Assembly: GCA_963082975.1 (NCBI GenBank)
Contig: OY720346.1
Location: 23,306,720 to 23,370,719, forward strand
Direction: 5' to 3'
From: Labia minor
Lineage: Eukaryota; Arthropoda; Insecta; Dermaptera; Spongiphoridae
Length of the DNA: 64,000 nt
A program made the translations under genes and the position numbers. Every line of letters begins with the position of its first letter. Positions within the stretch are counted from its first letter, which is position 1. Of this stretch, positions 34,301 through 46,625 are shown one piece after another. The notes under the pieces were generated by a model. That model was given only the letters and a program-made list of their open reading frames with translations. It ran no database searches and was not told the origin of the DNA.

Positions 34301-34607
34301 TATTAGTATTTAGTATTGTATAGAATTTATTAGATTGTGATTTTAAAATAAAAAAAATTATATTACTAGCTGCTAGCTTATTATATTACTAGATGATAGT
34401 ATACAATAATAATATATAATTAATTTACTGATTAGATTAAAATATATTTTACAATAAAACAAATAAATATCTTATCTACTTATACTAAATGATACAAAAT
34501 GATTGAAAACCTTTTACATACACGAAATACTATGTATCACTCGGGGGTACAGGGGGCGGAGTCCCCGTCTAGGTATGAGGAGCGCCGAAGGCGCTCGGAG
34601 CAGCTAG

Positions 34608-35850
34608 TATTTATATAAAAGTAAATATAAAATTATTATTTCTTAAACTATTTTTGAGATCTCATCCGAAAATCTATTGATTAAACATCTAGACTATAAA
34701 TCCCTAGTTCCAAAATCAATTTACTTTTTACCTATTTCGGATTTTAATTCAATCAGTCAAATTGTGCCTGTCTATTAATGTTTATATATAGTAGCTATAT
34801 ATTATAGAATATATTAAATATAATGCAAATATCCTTCTTAATCCTCTCTCACTACTAAACTGACTTTGAATCTCCCAGCATCATGGTATTTGGATTTATG
34901 GATCATTTTCTATAATCTTTTAATTTTTATTCCAAAATATAAATAAATGGGATTTTCAACCTTTGCAGGTGAGCTTTTTAATAATACGTACATCTATGAC
35001 ATATACATTTTTTGTTTCTCACTTTTCTTTATTTTAGTTTTTAATTTTAAATTTCATTGTATTTCAATTTATTAATAATATTGCTATTTATTTAAATGAA
35101 AGTAGTTTTAATTTAAAATTGAATATGTTGAAAAATTAAAATAGATTTGAATCATAATTAAATTATATAAGAAGTCATGATAATTATCAATCATTTATTT
35201 ATAAAAATATATTTAATTTAATTAAATCTTTTTTGATGATGTTGAATGATAACTACATCTAAAGCATTTTATATATATTTCTAGAAATACAACAGAAGTC
35301 ATTAATACTCATAATGTAAGTAAGATATTTATATATTCTATTATAAAATCGTATTTCCATTTTTTAAATTAATATTATATTATTTAACTCTATATTATAA
35401 TAAAACTATTTTTATTAATCATATAAATGATCTAATAGTATAAATTTATTGATTCTTGAGATCTTATTAAATAATATACATTTAAAATTATAAATTATAT
35501 ATTAATGAATATATTTGACATAAATTGCTAACTGGTGCACTTTTTATTACCTTCTTTTACACTTAAGAATATTTTTAATTTGTTTTCTAAGAATCCTTCT
35601 TATATAAAAACTTAATTTAACGTAATTTTTTGTAGATATTTTTAGTTCTTGTTAATTGAACTTAAGATATTCTTTGTGAGATAAATACATTTATTTTATA
35701 TGATTTTCATTCCAATTTTCTTCTAAAGATTTTGAATATAGTTTTTTTCTCATTCTCCAATCCTCTTTCTTATCTTCCTGCTAACGGAAGAGACTATTTC
35801 ATATCATCTGGTTATATTTTGATTTTAGTTTATTTATTTAGTTCTATATT
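34608..35850. other. AT-rich DNA, nothing recognised
   Basis: No ORF with known motifs, no RNA gene and no repeat termini found. Confidence 0.5.
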
Positions 35851-35853
35851 TTT

Positions 35854-36315
35854 ACCGACCGACGATAGTAAGGGAGGTATTGTTTTCACACCAAATTTCA
35901 CATGTGGAGATTTTTACATATCTCCACGAATCATGCATTTTCTTAACAGAAAAAAGTATTTTTAGCATGATGTCTGTCCGTCCGTCTGTACGTATAGATG
36001 TGTACAGCCTGAACGGCTCAACCGATTTTGATGAAATTTGGTAAATTTACTTAATGCATCAGTGGGATGAATTGATCAACTTTTGGTGCAAATTCGGAAA
36101 CCGGAAGTGGTAGTATTAGCGATCGACGATAAGAAGGGAAGGGTTATTTTCACACCAAATTTCACATGAGGAGATTTTTCTATATATCACCACGAATCAT
36201 GCACTTTGTGGTGGTTTTATTCTCGAGAAAAATCATCTTTATTAGTTTTTTTCTTAATTTAAAATTATATGACGTCATCCAGCCATTCATGACGTCACAG
36301 TCTGGTCTTACATAT
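35854..36315 (+). repeat. Family B repeat copy
   Basis: Starts ACCGACCGACGATAGTAAGG. One full monomer is followed by a partial second beginning GCGATCGACGATAAGAAGG, then ATGACGTCATCCAGCC and a TATATATTATAAATAAAAT tail. The hairpin seen at 42695-42720 is missing here. Confidence 0.75.
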
Positions 36316-36378
36316 ATATTATAAATAAAATAAAATTAAAAATATTTATGTTCTATCCATATCTGTTTTTTTAAATAA

Positions 36379-36419
<41 letters not shown>

Positions 36420-37480
36420 TTTACTAAATGTAATTTATAATTAATCAGAAGCATCATTTTTGTAATCTACAAGATATTTTCCAATGAAAGAATTCATCAT
36501 ATTTATCTTGTTAATGTACACATCTATTTCAACTACAGATTCAATGACAACCTACATGTATTTATCATTTTGTAACTAAATGATGTTGTCATAATTTAAT
36601 TTTTATTTTTTTTTAATTGTTTTTCTAAATTGAATCCAATGAATGAATAAATTCCTTTACTTTAGAGTTAAATTAAAAAAATAAATAAATAGATTATATA
36701 AATTAGTTGAAGTAGGATGTCATACCTTTCAACATTTTCTAACATCTCACCTCTCCTTCTTATTAAATATATTTTATAAAAATTATATTTACCATCTTTT
36801 AAATTTATTACTTTTTTAAATTACTCGATCTAAATAAATTCACATTTCATTTGTTTTTTTATTAAAGTTCAGTTTTATTAATATTTTTAAAAAATTAAAT
36901 TAATAAAACTTTTACAAATACTTTGGTTAATTTGAATAAAATAGATTGTTATTATATTCTATAATATCTTATTTTATTTTTAAAAATTTTTAAAAATAAA
37001 CCAATCTAATAGCTTTTTTTTAAATTACAATGGATTGCCCTCGCCTCTTAAATTCTAAGTGATTTGTTTCAGTTTAAAAAGTGGAAATAATAATACATTT
37101 TTTTTTATTGTGAGATTTGAACCAGCAATGAACTGTAACGTGTAACCCTTTTTGACCACATTTACACTTTAAGAATACATATCTCCATCTCATTATTTAA
37201 TAATTTTTAAACTTAGTATAAGAGTTTTAAACAAACATTTTATTTCATTTCTAATGCCCATTTAACTAAAAACTATCCATAATTTTAATAACCATTTACC
37301 ATCTAGAAAAAAAACAATGATATTTTTATGCATTTAAAAATTCATTGCTAGAGTTTTGGCCTTAAAATTTTAAAGAAATACGCCTACATATATTTTAATA
37401 TGAATTCTTGAGCTGTTGAGAATAGTATATTTATTTTTTTTTTTTTTGAAATTTCTTCTCCATTATAATCTCGACATTAA
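36316..37480. other. AT-rich DNA with (TA)n microsatellite
   Basis: (TA)n at about 36386-36417. No gene recognised. The first 100 bp or so resemble the downstream flank of other family B copies (also about 38235-38340 and 42728-42825). Confidence 0.45.
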
Positions 37481-38145
37481 TGCCTCTCCTCTTGACTCAT
37501 TTCCATGAATAAATAACCAAATGTTGATTAAGGCGCGTCGTTTAATGAATTTGTAATGCTATTTCACAAGTGTAAATGATAGATCATTAAAAATGGTTAT
37601 TCCTTCAAGTGAAATAGAACAAATTAACATGAAGAGATAGGAAAGTTAAGATTTCATTTGCAGATAGCCTATGAATCTATCTATATCACAATTTGTTTAT
37701 TTAAATAACGCATCCGAAAAATTTCTCATCATTAGATTATTAATCGACTCCCGCTAATGTTTTTCTAAACGGACTCGATGTATAATGAGAAATGAGTAAT
37801 GAGTGTCTGTCTAATTACCCATGAATAGAATCTTTATGTCAATAAGACGTTTCTTTATTTAAATATTTTCTTTAGCATAAAATGAAACAAAAAAAAATAG
37901 AGAAATAAATGATAAATATAAATACAAAATTAGATTGTAATTATACATTGAATAGATATGGAAATTATGAAATTAGTGTTTCTTTTTCTTTGCAACTTCC
38001 AATAGTAGTTATGTACTACATTGTATATTATCTTAATCTTAAGTTATTATGCTTGCTTGTATGTAAATGGATTCTCAGAACCGTTCTAACGATTTTTTTG
38101 AAATTCACACCAGAGATAGTATTTATAAATAAAAATTGAGTTTTT
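37481..38145. other. Mixed-composition noncoding DNA
   Basis: 37490-37860 is less AT-rich than its surroundings, with TTGATTAAGGCGCGTCG and CTAATTACCCATGAATAG. It may be a conserved noncoding element. No coding support. Confidence 0.3.
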
Positions 38146-38149
38146 ATTG

Positions 38150-38345
38150 ATCACATCTTTGGAAAAAATCATCTTCATTAGTTTTTTCTTAATTTAAATG
38201 TATATATGTGACGTCACAGCCACCGCCTGTGTGAGATATATATATCTATTCTAAAAATAAAATTAAAAATATTTATATTATATCCATATTTGTTTTTTTA
38301 TTTCATTAATAGAATCATTTAAATTATTTGATATTGTTTCACAAC
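38150..38345 (+). repeat. Family B 3' fragment
   Basis: Shares GAAAAAATCATCTTCATTAG, a GTGACGTCACAGCC string and the AAAATAAAATTAAAAATATTT tail with the copies at 35854 and 42246. Confidence 0.55.
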
Positions 38346-38569
38346 GTTTAGAAGATTTATCTTTATTCGAAATATAGGAGAATTAAATGATGTGATCAAT
38401 TTATTATACAGCGACTCCGTAAATACAAAATATTATATACTAGTTGTTGAATCAGTATATTTTTTCAGTTCATTTCTTATATTCATTTTTTCTTTATAAT
38501 TTTACATTATAATAACAATAATTACAGTAGTTATAATATATGGGAAATTTTCAACTTTGTCCGCCGATT

Positions 38570-39005
38570 TGACCATGTTCCTAACCAAATTTTAAAAAAT
38601 CAAGACCACTTTACAATTACACTTTTTTAAGCTCTACTCGAATCCAAAATCAAAATTTTAAAAATCGAAAATTTTTGGCGACAGACACACAGATATATAG
38701 ATTTTATAAACGAACTAAAAGTTCATTGAAAATTGTAAAATTTTTAAAGTATATAAAAGTAAATTGTATAAATTTGTTAGAGGGTCGAGCGATAGTTCGG
38801 TGTCCCATGTATTGAAATGAAAATCAATTTATTTTAATTAATTTGAAATATTTTAGGAAACAAATTTTTAATGGGTCATTTTTAGAAATCTTATTTAACA
38901 ATTATAATAAATAATTAAAAAATTGTAAAATTTTTAAAGTATATAAAAATAAATTGTATAAATTTGTTAAAGGGTCGACCGATAGTTCGGTGTCCCAGGT
39001 ATTAA
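38570..39005 (-). repeat. Family D repeat with a local duplication
   Basis: 38627-38725 is the reverse complement of 63902-64000: GAGCTCTACTCG-type end, TTTTTGGCGACAGACACACA and TTTATAAACGAACTAAAAGT. Next to it a segment of about 80 bp occurs twice (about 38730-38811 and 38924-39003), marked by GATAGTTCGGTGTCCCA. Confidence 0.65.
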
Positions 39006-40430
39006 TATTACCAGCCAACCCCAATAATAATGAATTATTTTTTTTTAAACTTAATTACCGAGTCGAGGTTCGGGATCCCGGTACTCATTATTAATTTATT
39101 TTTTGATTCTTTAAAACATTTGCATTTATATTCGGAATTTGAATGAACAAATGTGTGAACCATATTTCTTTTTAATTAATATTTAAATTTATTTTAAAAT
39201 TTATTTATTTATTCCTCCCATTGAAATACTTAATAATACTATAAAATTGAGGATTATTATTTATTATTATTATTACTATCTTATTTTAATGATTTCTATC
39301 AATATTATCCAAATATACATCCTTTCTATATTTTTGTAATCTTGTACACATACACACATACACACATCACAAACACACACATTTTTCTCAACCTTATTGA
39401 AAATGACCTTCAAAACGTATAAAAACATCAAAATCTCGACATCGAAAATTTTCGTGATTGCAATAGTAAAATTAGAGCTTTATATAACATTTCTTAAAGA
39501 GTTATTTATAATAATAATAATAATCAAACCTATAAGCTAATATATTGACTTATTCATTTAGTGGCAATTAAAAATTATGTTAATTTCTATAGTGAGAATT
39601 TTGGTTTCCTTTCTTAAAATTCTTTGTTCTTCCTCTTAATAAATTATTTTAAATTATCTCTAATGATAATTTTATTTAATTAAATCATCTTTTTCTTATA
39701 AAATGAACATTTAAATCATATTACTGTTAATTACTTTAGCTTTTATTATCAAGTTTCTCTGAGGGTATAATTGGTATTTTTATAGTTTATATTGAATGTA
39801 TTAATTTTTTGAATATAATTAATAAGAGCATCATATATAAGAGTAATAGCTAAAAATTATTAATAAATAATTTTAATAAATTTTTTTAGATGTATATACA
39901 ATAAGTTGCATGGATAGTGGTCGTCTTAGGAATAATAAGTCAATATCCTGGTTTATGGATTGGCATGTTATTATAATTATAACAAATTATCGTATTCATT
40001 TTAATTTATTTTTATTAATGAATTTTACCATAACCATTTTCTTTTCATATTTTTCAATTTTCTATTCAACATAGCGTGATACATTTAATTTAGTATACTT
40101 TTTTTATAATTTTTCCAAATTACTTAATCGAAATCAAATTTTTCAACTTTTAGAAAAAAAAAATCCATCTAAGATATTAATATTCAATTTATTTAAATTT
40201 TAGGTTATTTTTTCTAGTTTACAATTTGAAGATTCCAATGTCTCATATATAATATTTTTTTCGCTTTCTATTAATTTGTAAATGCTCATAAACAAATATA
40301 ATTTTTTTTTATTTTTTTCGAATGTGTTATTTTTTTTTTTTTTCTTTAAAGATTTCAATTAGAGAGCCATTCCAATTCGAACCCATTATGGTTCTGAATG
40401 TATATTTTCCTAATATCCATTTGAATAGCT
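39006..40430. other. AT-rich DNA with a family C fragment at about 39333-39470
   Basis: The fragment (minus strand) has CATTTTTCTCAACCTTATTG, AAAACGTATAAAAACATCAA and CGAAAATTTTCGTGATTGCA. Nothing else recognised. Confidence 0.5.
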
Positions 40431-40434
40431 TAAT

Positions 40435-40880
40435 AAACTTATAACACTTCTAAATCAGAATTCTAATCAGCTTTTGATTTTTATAGTTGGAGTTGAAATT
40501 TCCAAGACGCCAGCCGCCTTCTTTTTTTTCAAATAAATTTCCTTGTGAAACGACCTAGCTTTGGGCCCTGACCGTAAATAAATTACCCATTAATTTTTAA
40601 AAGCCTGGGCCCATAAAGCCGCTGTTTGCTTTGGCCATTGGGGGCGCCAAGATTTACGCGATAATTTATATGTTAAATTCATTGGGCGCCCAAAGTGTAT
40701 TCAATTTGTTGATAATTACACAAGTGGAATAGGGATTTGGCTAGAGGGGGCACCAGGGGGTCCAGGGGCACATTAGCCCCCCGCGGGCTGGATCCTTTCC
40801 AAAGCCATCAACGAGTCAGCACCTAAATTCTCTTCCTCAATGCTTTTTATACAACACTTCGCACATTTAATCCTCCGAGA
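40435..40880. promoter_or_regulatory. GC-rich noncoding island
   Basis: Strong composition shift, including GGGCCCATAAAGCCGCTG, TGTTTGCTTTGGCCATTGG and GGCGCCAAGATTTACGCG. CCATAAA and TGTTTGC resemble Abd-B-type and forkhead cores. There is no credible ORF. It ends just before an A run (about 40888-40910). Enhancer function is inference. Confidence 0.38.
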
Positions 40881-40910
40881 TAAAATAAAAAAAAAAAAAA
40901 AAAAAAAAAT

Positions 40911-41985
40911 AAATAAAATAAAATCTATGATTTTATTCATCCATATAGAGTTATTTAAAATTTTATTTTTCATTTTCAAATAAAAAATTTCATAATATTT
41001 ACAATTAAATATTTCAAAAAATTTGTAGATTTGAATTTATCCTTTAAAATTATTATCATTTCATTATTTTTAGACAAGAATATATACTTCTAGAAAGACG
41101 ATAAAATTGGAGTCTAAACTTATTGTACTAATCACAATGTGAATGTATTTACTAAATCCTTAAAAATCAGGATTCCGCTCAAGAAATCTTTACATTAAAA
41201 CTTGATATCGAACTTTTATGTGTCTTAATCATAGTTTATAGACTATTATATTATCCACCTCTATAATTAACGGTCATAGAAACTTTCAATTTCATCCCAT
41301 TTATAGTAGAAATTCAGGTAATTTACTTGATTTATCCCTCTCTTTTTCTCTCTCTCTTTCTATTTCTTTGCAAGGGTAATCAATTCCAATTAATTTATAA
41401 CTTGAATATCAAATAGTTTATGTTTATGATCTCTTTGGTGGCTTGTTAATCGCGAATATTCTCCAGTAAGGAGTCCAAGTGTTTTTAATATCCAGAATTC
41501 CAATGATTTCGAAAGAGAGTCACATGTTTCATGTCAACTTTTATAAATAACGATTAATAAAATAATATTTCGATTTAAAATGAATTCGAATTTCAAACTA
41601 GACAACTTAAATCAAATCATTATTTCTCTACTTTTTCGAATCCATAAAATATAAACTTATTGTCTGAACCAGGTTATATAATATATAGTGCAATAGACTG
41701 AAATTAAGAGGGAACATAAATCAGAGTAATATTTGTTTTTTATATTCTTTTTATATTTCTTTATTTACTTATATTTTTAATATATGATATAGCTCTATGC
41801 TGGGTATAAAGAAAATATGCATGAATATAGTTAAATATATATATATCATAAAATATATTCAATTATATTAAGGTTGTAATTAAAAAAGTTATTTAGGAAA
41901 AATTAAAATATTGTATAATAATATAAAAAAAATTCCAACACAAACGAGGATAATCGGTTTCACAGATTTTAGGTTAACATTTTTG
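40911..41985. other. AT-rich DNA, nothing recognised
   Basis: No gene, RNA or transposon end seen; a (CT)n-like tract lies near 41341-41362. Confidence 0.5.
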
Positions 41986-43402
41986 CTATCTCGTCAGAGA
42001 TAGTATTGCGATCACGAAAATTTTCGATGTTGAGATTTTTATGTTTTTATACGTTTTGAAGGTTCCTGAATCATTTTCACTAAGGTTGAGAAAAATGTCT
42101 TTCTCTGTGTGTGTATGTGTGTGTGTATGTATGCAACCAAGATTACCAAGTTTTTATTAAAATCTAAAATTGTCCATCGTAAATAATAATTATTAATGTT
42201 TATAATAAATATTAATAAAATAATTGAAAATGTTGATATATTTTTACCGACCGACGATAGTAAGGGAGGTATTGTTTTCACACCAAATTTCATATGTGGA
42301 GATTTTTACATATCTCCACGAATCATGCATTTTCTTAACAGAAAAAAGTATTTTTAGCATGATGTCTGTCCGTCCGTCCGTCTGTCCGTCCGTATAGATG
42401 TGTACAGCCTGAACGGCTTAACGGATTTTGATGAAATTTGATATATTTACTTAATGCATCAGTGGGATGAATTGATCAACTTTTGGTGCAAATCCGGAAA
42501 CCGGAAGTGGTAGTATTAGCGATCGACGATAAGAAGGAAAGGGTTATTTTCGCACCAAATTTCACATAAGGAGATTTTTTTACATATCACCACGAATGTA
42601 TTGGTTTTATCCTCGGGAAAAATCATCTTCATTATGTTTTTCTTAATTTAAAATTATATGACGTCACCCAGCCCTTCATGTCGTCACAGCCTCGGGTAGC
42701 GCCGGCAACGCCGGCTACTTCAGCTATATATTATAAATAAAATAAAATTAAAAATATTTATGTTATATCCATATCTGTTTTTACATTAATAGATATATTA
42801 AAATTATTTGAAATTGTTTCTGTAGCTGGAAATTAATTTATTTCAAACCGTCGGTCGGTTCGGACCTGGCCACAGGTCAACTTATTTAGTTTAGGTCTAA
42901 TTTATAAAATTGTCATAGTAAGATAATTTTTTTCTTTGCCTTTTTACTAACTCGTTTGAGCTAGAATGATGAAATTTGGAACATTGGCATTATTCAAAAT
43001 TTATAGTTTTCTATCAACTTTTGGGAAACGTTGCTCAACCGGAAGAGGGTCATTACCTTCAACGTTTTGATTTTTTTTCTTCTAAAGTGACCGTAAAAAA
43101 TAAAGATATATGTTTGATAATTTTTCACATGATTAAAAATTGTACAAAACTGCTATATATAGAATTTGAGCTTGAGTGAATCGCTTAAAGTACCGGAATT
43201 AATTTTTTAACACGACTGCAAATCACGCGCCAGTACGTGACGTGGTGCCATCAACAAAGAGCCAACCACGCGCTGATTTAATAAATATTATTTATTATTT
43301 TTAATTTATAATTTATATAATTAATTAAATTTAATTTAAATAAAATATATGTTATATCCAATTCAAATTTGCGAGATAGTCGAGTGAAAACACTCCCCCC
43401 AG
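41986..43402 (+). repeat. Family C repeat interrupted by a family B element
   Basis: The left part (41986-42140) starts CTATCTCGTCAGAGATAG with CGAAAATTTTCGATG and a GT tract. The right part (about 42940-43402) has AACTCGTTTGAGCTAGAATG, GCTCAACCGGAAGAGGGTC and CGAGATAGTCGAGTG. Uninterrupted copies (44729, 50191) show the two parts adjacent, so the material between, including family B at 42246-42728, arrived later. Confidence 0.75.
42246..42728 (+). repeat. Family B repeat copy with 3' hairpin
   Basis: Starts ACCGACCGACGATAGTAAGG and includes a (CCGT)n stretch, one full and one partial monomer. It ends with GCGCCGGCAACGCCGGC, a strong hairpin, then TACTTCAGCTATATA. The hairpin close to the end recalls Helitron 3' ends, but the terminus reads CTAT, not CTRR, and no TC start is visible, so the class stays open. 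Confidence 0.7.
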
Positions 43403-44728
43403 ATTTTTTTCAATATATTAAGGTTTAGGCCATAAATAAGTTGAAAAATCAAAATGAAAATTTAGTTAGTTCAATTTGGAAATAATTTTTACTGAAAATT
43501 TTACTCATATATATTTAATCAACTATACTTAATAATAATATTAAGAGATCAATTTAGTAATCGGTATTAATAAAGTTAATCAAATCAGTTGTAATTTAAG
43601 GGTCATTTTATAAATGTATTTAGCTAATTTATATGTTTATATAAATCATATTTTGTCCATTCATCCAACTAAAAGTTTCCATAAACATAAATTGATTTAA
43701 AATCAATTTTGGTAATAATTTATTCAATATTATTTTTCCTGATGAATCATCCGACTTCTTTATTTTAGTATCCTGTTTATCCAGGTCATTTCAAACACAA
43801 CACTTATTTTATTAATTGAAAATATCATCTACCTGTTTTTTAAAAGGTGTATTATATCTTTAGACAAAGAATAAAAGGATCTAAATGAGGCTAAATAAAA
43901 ATTATTATAAATCGCTTTTCTTTAATTATAATAAATGATTAGAAATTCAATCAAATGAAAAACAAAAGCCGACGGGCCCTTTGTGAAATTCCCTTTGATT
44001 CTATTAGTTCATATTTTGACCATCAATCAAATGCATAAGGGTATTTTTTTTAACTGAGTCCATATATTTTACTCAAACAGTGATGAGAGTTTTGTCTTCA
44101 CCCTGCAGGCTTCAGAGTGACCCTATTTCTATCTAATTAACCCTGAATGATATATTATCGACTCGATGACATATTCTTGATTGAGTTAATGACTCTTAAG
44201 GTAAAGGTTCAAGTAAATTGTATGATCAAATTAAATAGTCTATTGTGAACAGAATCAATTAATTAATATCTTAAACGAATGGTTCGCTATTTTAAAATAT
44301 AAATTCCCGATATAAAAAACTGGCTAATTAAAAGCTTGATTTGCAAGCGTCTCTTTATTACAAGACCGATTAACTATAGATAAAAAAAAATATTAGTTGG
44401 ATAGATTTCAAGAAAAATATACATCCATTGGATGGACTTTATAGCGAGCCAAGGAAATTGATAAATATTGAAGAAATATTATTGATATGTCAGGATGTAA
44501 AATATCATTAAATTGAAATTTAAAATATTAGTTGCTTAAAAGAAGTTAATATTTCAAGGTTGATAAAGCGTTGAGAATATTTTAAAAATATTAGTCAATT
44601 TTATATTTAAAAAAATTTACTTTTAACTAACTATAAGGAATATAATAATAATATATGCATAAACTAAATTTATAATGTGATCGACCCAAAAATTCGAATT
44701 TAAGATATAACGACAAAAATAGTTTTTT
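43403..44728. other. Mostly AT-rich DNA; GC-richer patch about 43960-44150
   Basis: The first 55 bp or so match the flank after the family C copy at 50796-50850, so the repeat probably extends that far. No gene found. The GC-richer patch includes GACGGGCCCTTTGTG and CACCCTGCAGGCTTCAG. Confidence 0.4.
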
Positions 44729-45267
44729 ACTATCTTGCCAGAGATAGTATTGCGATCACGAAAATTTTCGATGTCGAGATTTTGATGTTTTTATACGTTT
44801 TGAAGGTTCCTGAATCATGTTCACTAAGGTTGAGAAAAATGTCTGTGTGTATGTGTATATCTAGACAAGATTACGCAAAAACGGTTTAAGCTAGAATCAT
44901 CAAATTTGGTACATGGGCATTATTCAAAATTTGTAGTTTTCTATTAACTTTTGAGAAATGTAGCTCAACCGGAAGGGGGTCATTACCTAAAACGTTTTGA
45001 TTTTTTTCCTCTAAAGTGCCCGTAAAAATAAAGATATATGTTTGATAATTTTTCACATGATTAAAAATTGTATAAAACTGCTATATATAGAATTTCAGCT
45101 TGATTGAATCGCTGAAAGTACCAGAATTAATTTTTTAACACTGCAAATCTCATATTATTTATTAATTTTAATTTATAATTTATAATTAATTAAATTTAAT
45201 TTAAATATAATATATGTGTTAATTAATCCAATTCAAATTACGAGATAGTCGAGTGGAGACACTCCAG
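44729..45267 (+). repeat. Family C repeat, full copy
   Basis: Starts ACTATCTTGCCAGAGATAG and ends CGAGATAGTCGAGTGGAGAC plus ACTCCAG, 539 bp. Core landmarks are TTTTTGATG..., GTTGAGAAAAATGTCTGTGT, a short GT tract, CAAATTTGGTACATGGGCAT and GCTCAACCGG. CTATCTCG-like and CGAGATAG blocks sit at opposite ends in inverse orientation. No TSD or ORF. Confidence 0.75.
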
Positions 45268-46180
45268 CTAATTTCTTTAAATCTTAGTTTATTAATACAA
45301 AATAATGATTAAATTCCAAATATACATAATTATTAATTAATATATATAAAAAGAAAATATAATAAAACAGTATTCGTGGTTCTTTATTACTATCATTTAT
45401 TGTAGAACAACCACATTTTTTTCAAAAAACAAAAAAATTCAATAAATCTTACGAAAATAAATTTTCATTTTTTTTATTTCTTTAAGAAAACATAAATTAT
45501 TTTATTATTCATTAATTATTCCTTTTGATTAAAATTAATTTTATATCTAATATAAATGATTAAAGTTTTTACTTAAATTAGTATATTTAAATTAGCTAAT
45601 CAATGGAGCAGAAATAGACATTTCACTTTTTTAGTTTTTATATTCTATTTTTTTTTATATTTGCAAATTTATTTCTTTTAGTTTAATAATAATTAATTAT
45701 TATAGAGGGACGTCGATTATTTAGACATTTAGTGCCTTTCATTTTATAAATTATTTTCTCTCTAAGAATTCGAGTTAATATGATTATTAATATTTGAGCT
45801 ATCAATAAAATAATGAAAATAAATAAATACTTATGGCATATATAAAGAGGCTTCGAGGTTATTCGAAAATGAATAATAACTATTTATTGTTATTATAAAT
45901 ATTGTAGTATAACAATTTTGTTTATTATTGAATTACTATTAAAAAATAAAAAAAACCCTACTGTACTAATTAGTGGAATATTATTTACAAAATTTAAAAA
46001 TTTATTTATATACAAATTTTTAATGTTGTATATTTAATTATAGATTAATTTAAAAAAAACTATTAACTTAATTCAAATTCTTAATTAATTTTAGAAATAT
46101 TTATATATGATTACATATTTAATATTTATTAAATTACAATCTTCAATTATTTTAAGGCTTATTGTGTTGGATAATGAAAT
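45268..46180. other. AT-rich DNA, nothing recognised
   Basis: No feature beyond A/T tracts; a short AGAGGGACGTCGATTATTTA string near 45703 stands out. Confidence 0.45.
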
Positions 46181-46625
46181 TCTCCAATTTTTTCAAATGG
46201 CAAATATTTTGCAAACAAATTTGAACCGGTGGCAATTAGTAGAGTTGTTCGGTTGTTTGGAGGCTGTTGATTGGCCGGTTTTGGGCTCATTAAGTGGCCC
46301 GTGGAGCCCCCGGGGCGGCAGGACCCTTAAATGAACCTTATTATTCATTTCTATTGTAATTAATTTATTATTTGTGTGTGCTGGGGAATGCAACATCATC
46401 TTATTAGCCTCTCTGTATTGTGTGTTTTGTTCTACCATGTTCGTTGTTTTTCTTTTTTATTTTTTTTTTTTTTTTTTTTTTAATCTGGATGCCGTGACTC
46501 GACACAAGAATCCCCTTCTTAAGTTTTCCGATCTACAAGTCGTTCTCCCCCTCCACCGCCTCCAACCCTCCTGGCTCTTTCTATCTTCCTGCAAGCGCCA
46601 GCTAATTGGTCTGTCTAATATATAT
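46181..46625. promoter_or_regulatory. Two GC-rich noncoding patches around a poly(T) tract
   Basis: 46220-46335 has GTTGATTGGCCGG and GTGGAGCCCCCGGGGCGG. 46483-46612 has CTCCCCCTCCACCGCCTCC. They are separated by a long T run at about 46459-46481. Read on the minus strand, the right patch ends directly in that run as poly(A), which would also fit an old retroposed insert. No target duplication was found. Short open frames exist on both strands without motifs. Confidence 0.35.

Larger units (their letters stand above)
33133..34607 (+). mobile_element. Short family 1-like Helitron carrying a LINE fragment
   Basis: Begins TCTATATATATAAAGG at 33133 and ends with hairpin GAGCGCC-GAA-GGCGCTC plus CTAG at 34604-34607, flanked by A and T. 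This is the Helitron structure on the plus strand. The 1475-bp body is mostly a LINE RT fragment (about 33300-34300), and the CCCCGTCTAGGTATGAGG block precedes the hairpin. A hAT MITE sits inside at 33669-33879. No Rep/helicase coding, so non-autonomous. Confidence 0.8.

Noticed and set aside
40888-40910. A-run as a retroposed tail
   Set aside because: No matching duplication was found on the two sides, and it is flanked by further A/T-rich simple sequence.
42695-42728. Calling family B a Helitron from its hairpin
   Set aside because: The end reads CTAT, not CTRR, and the start lacks TC, so the evidence is insufficient.
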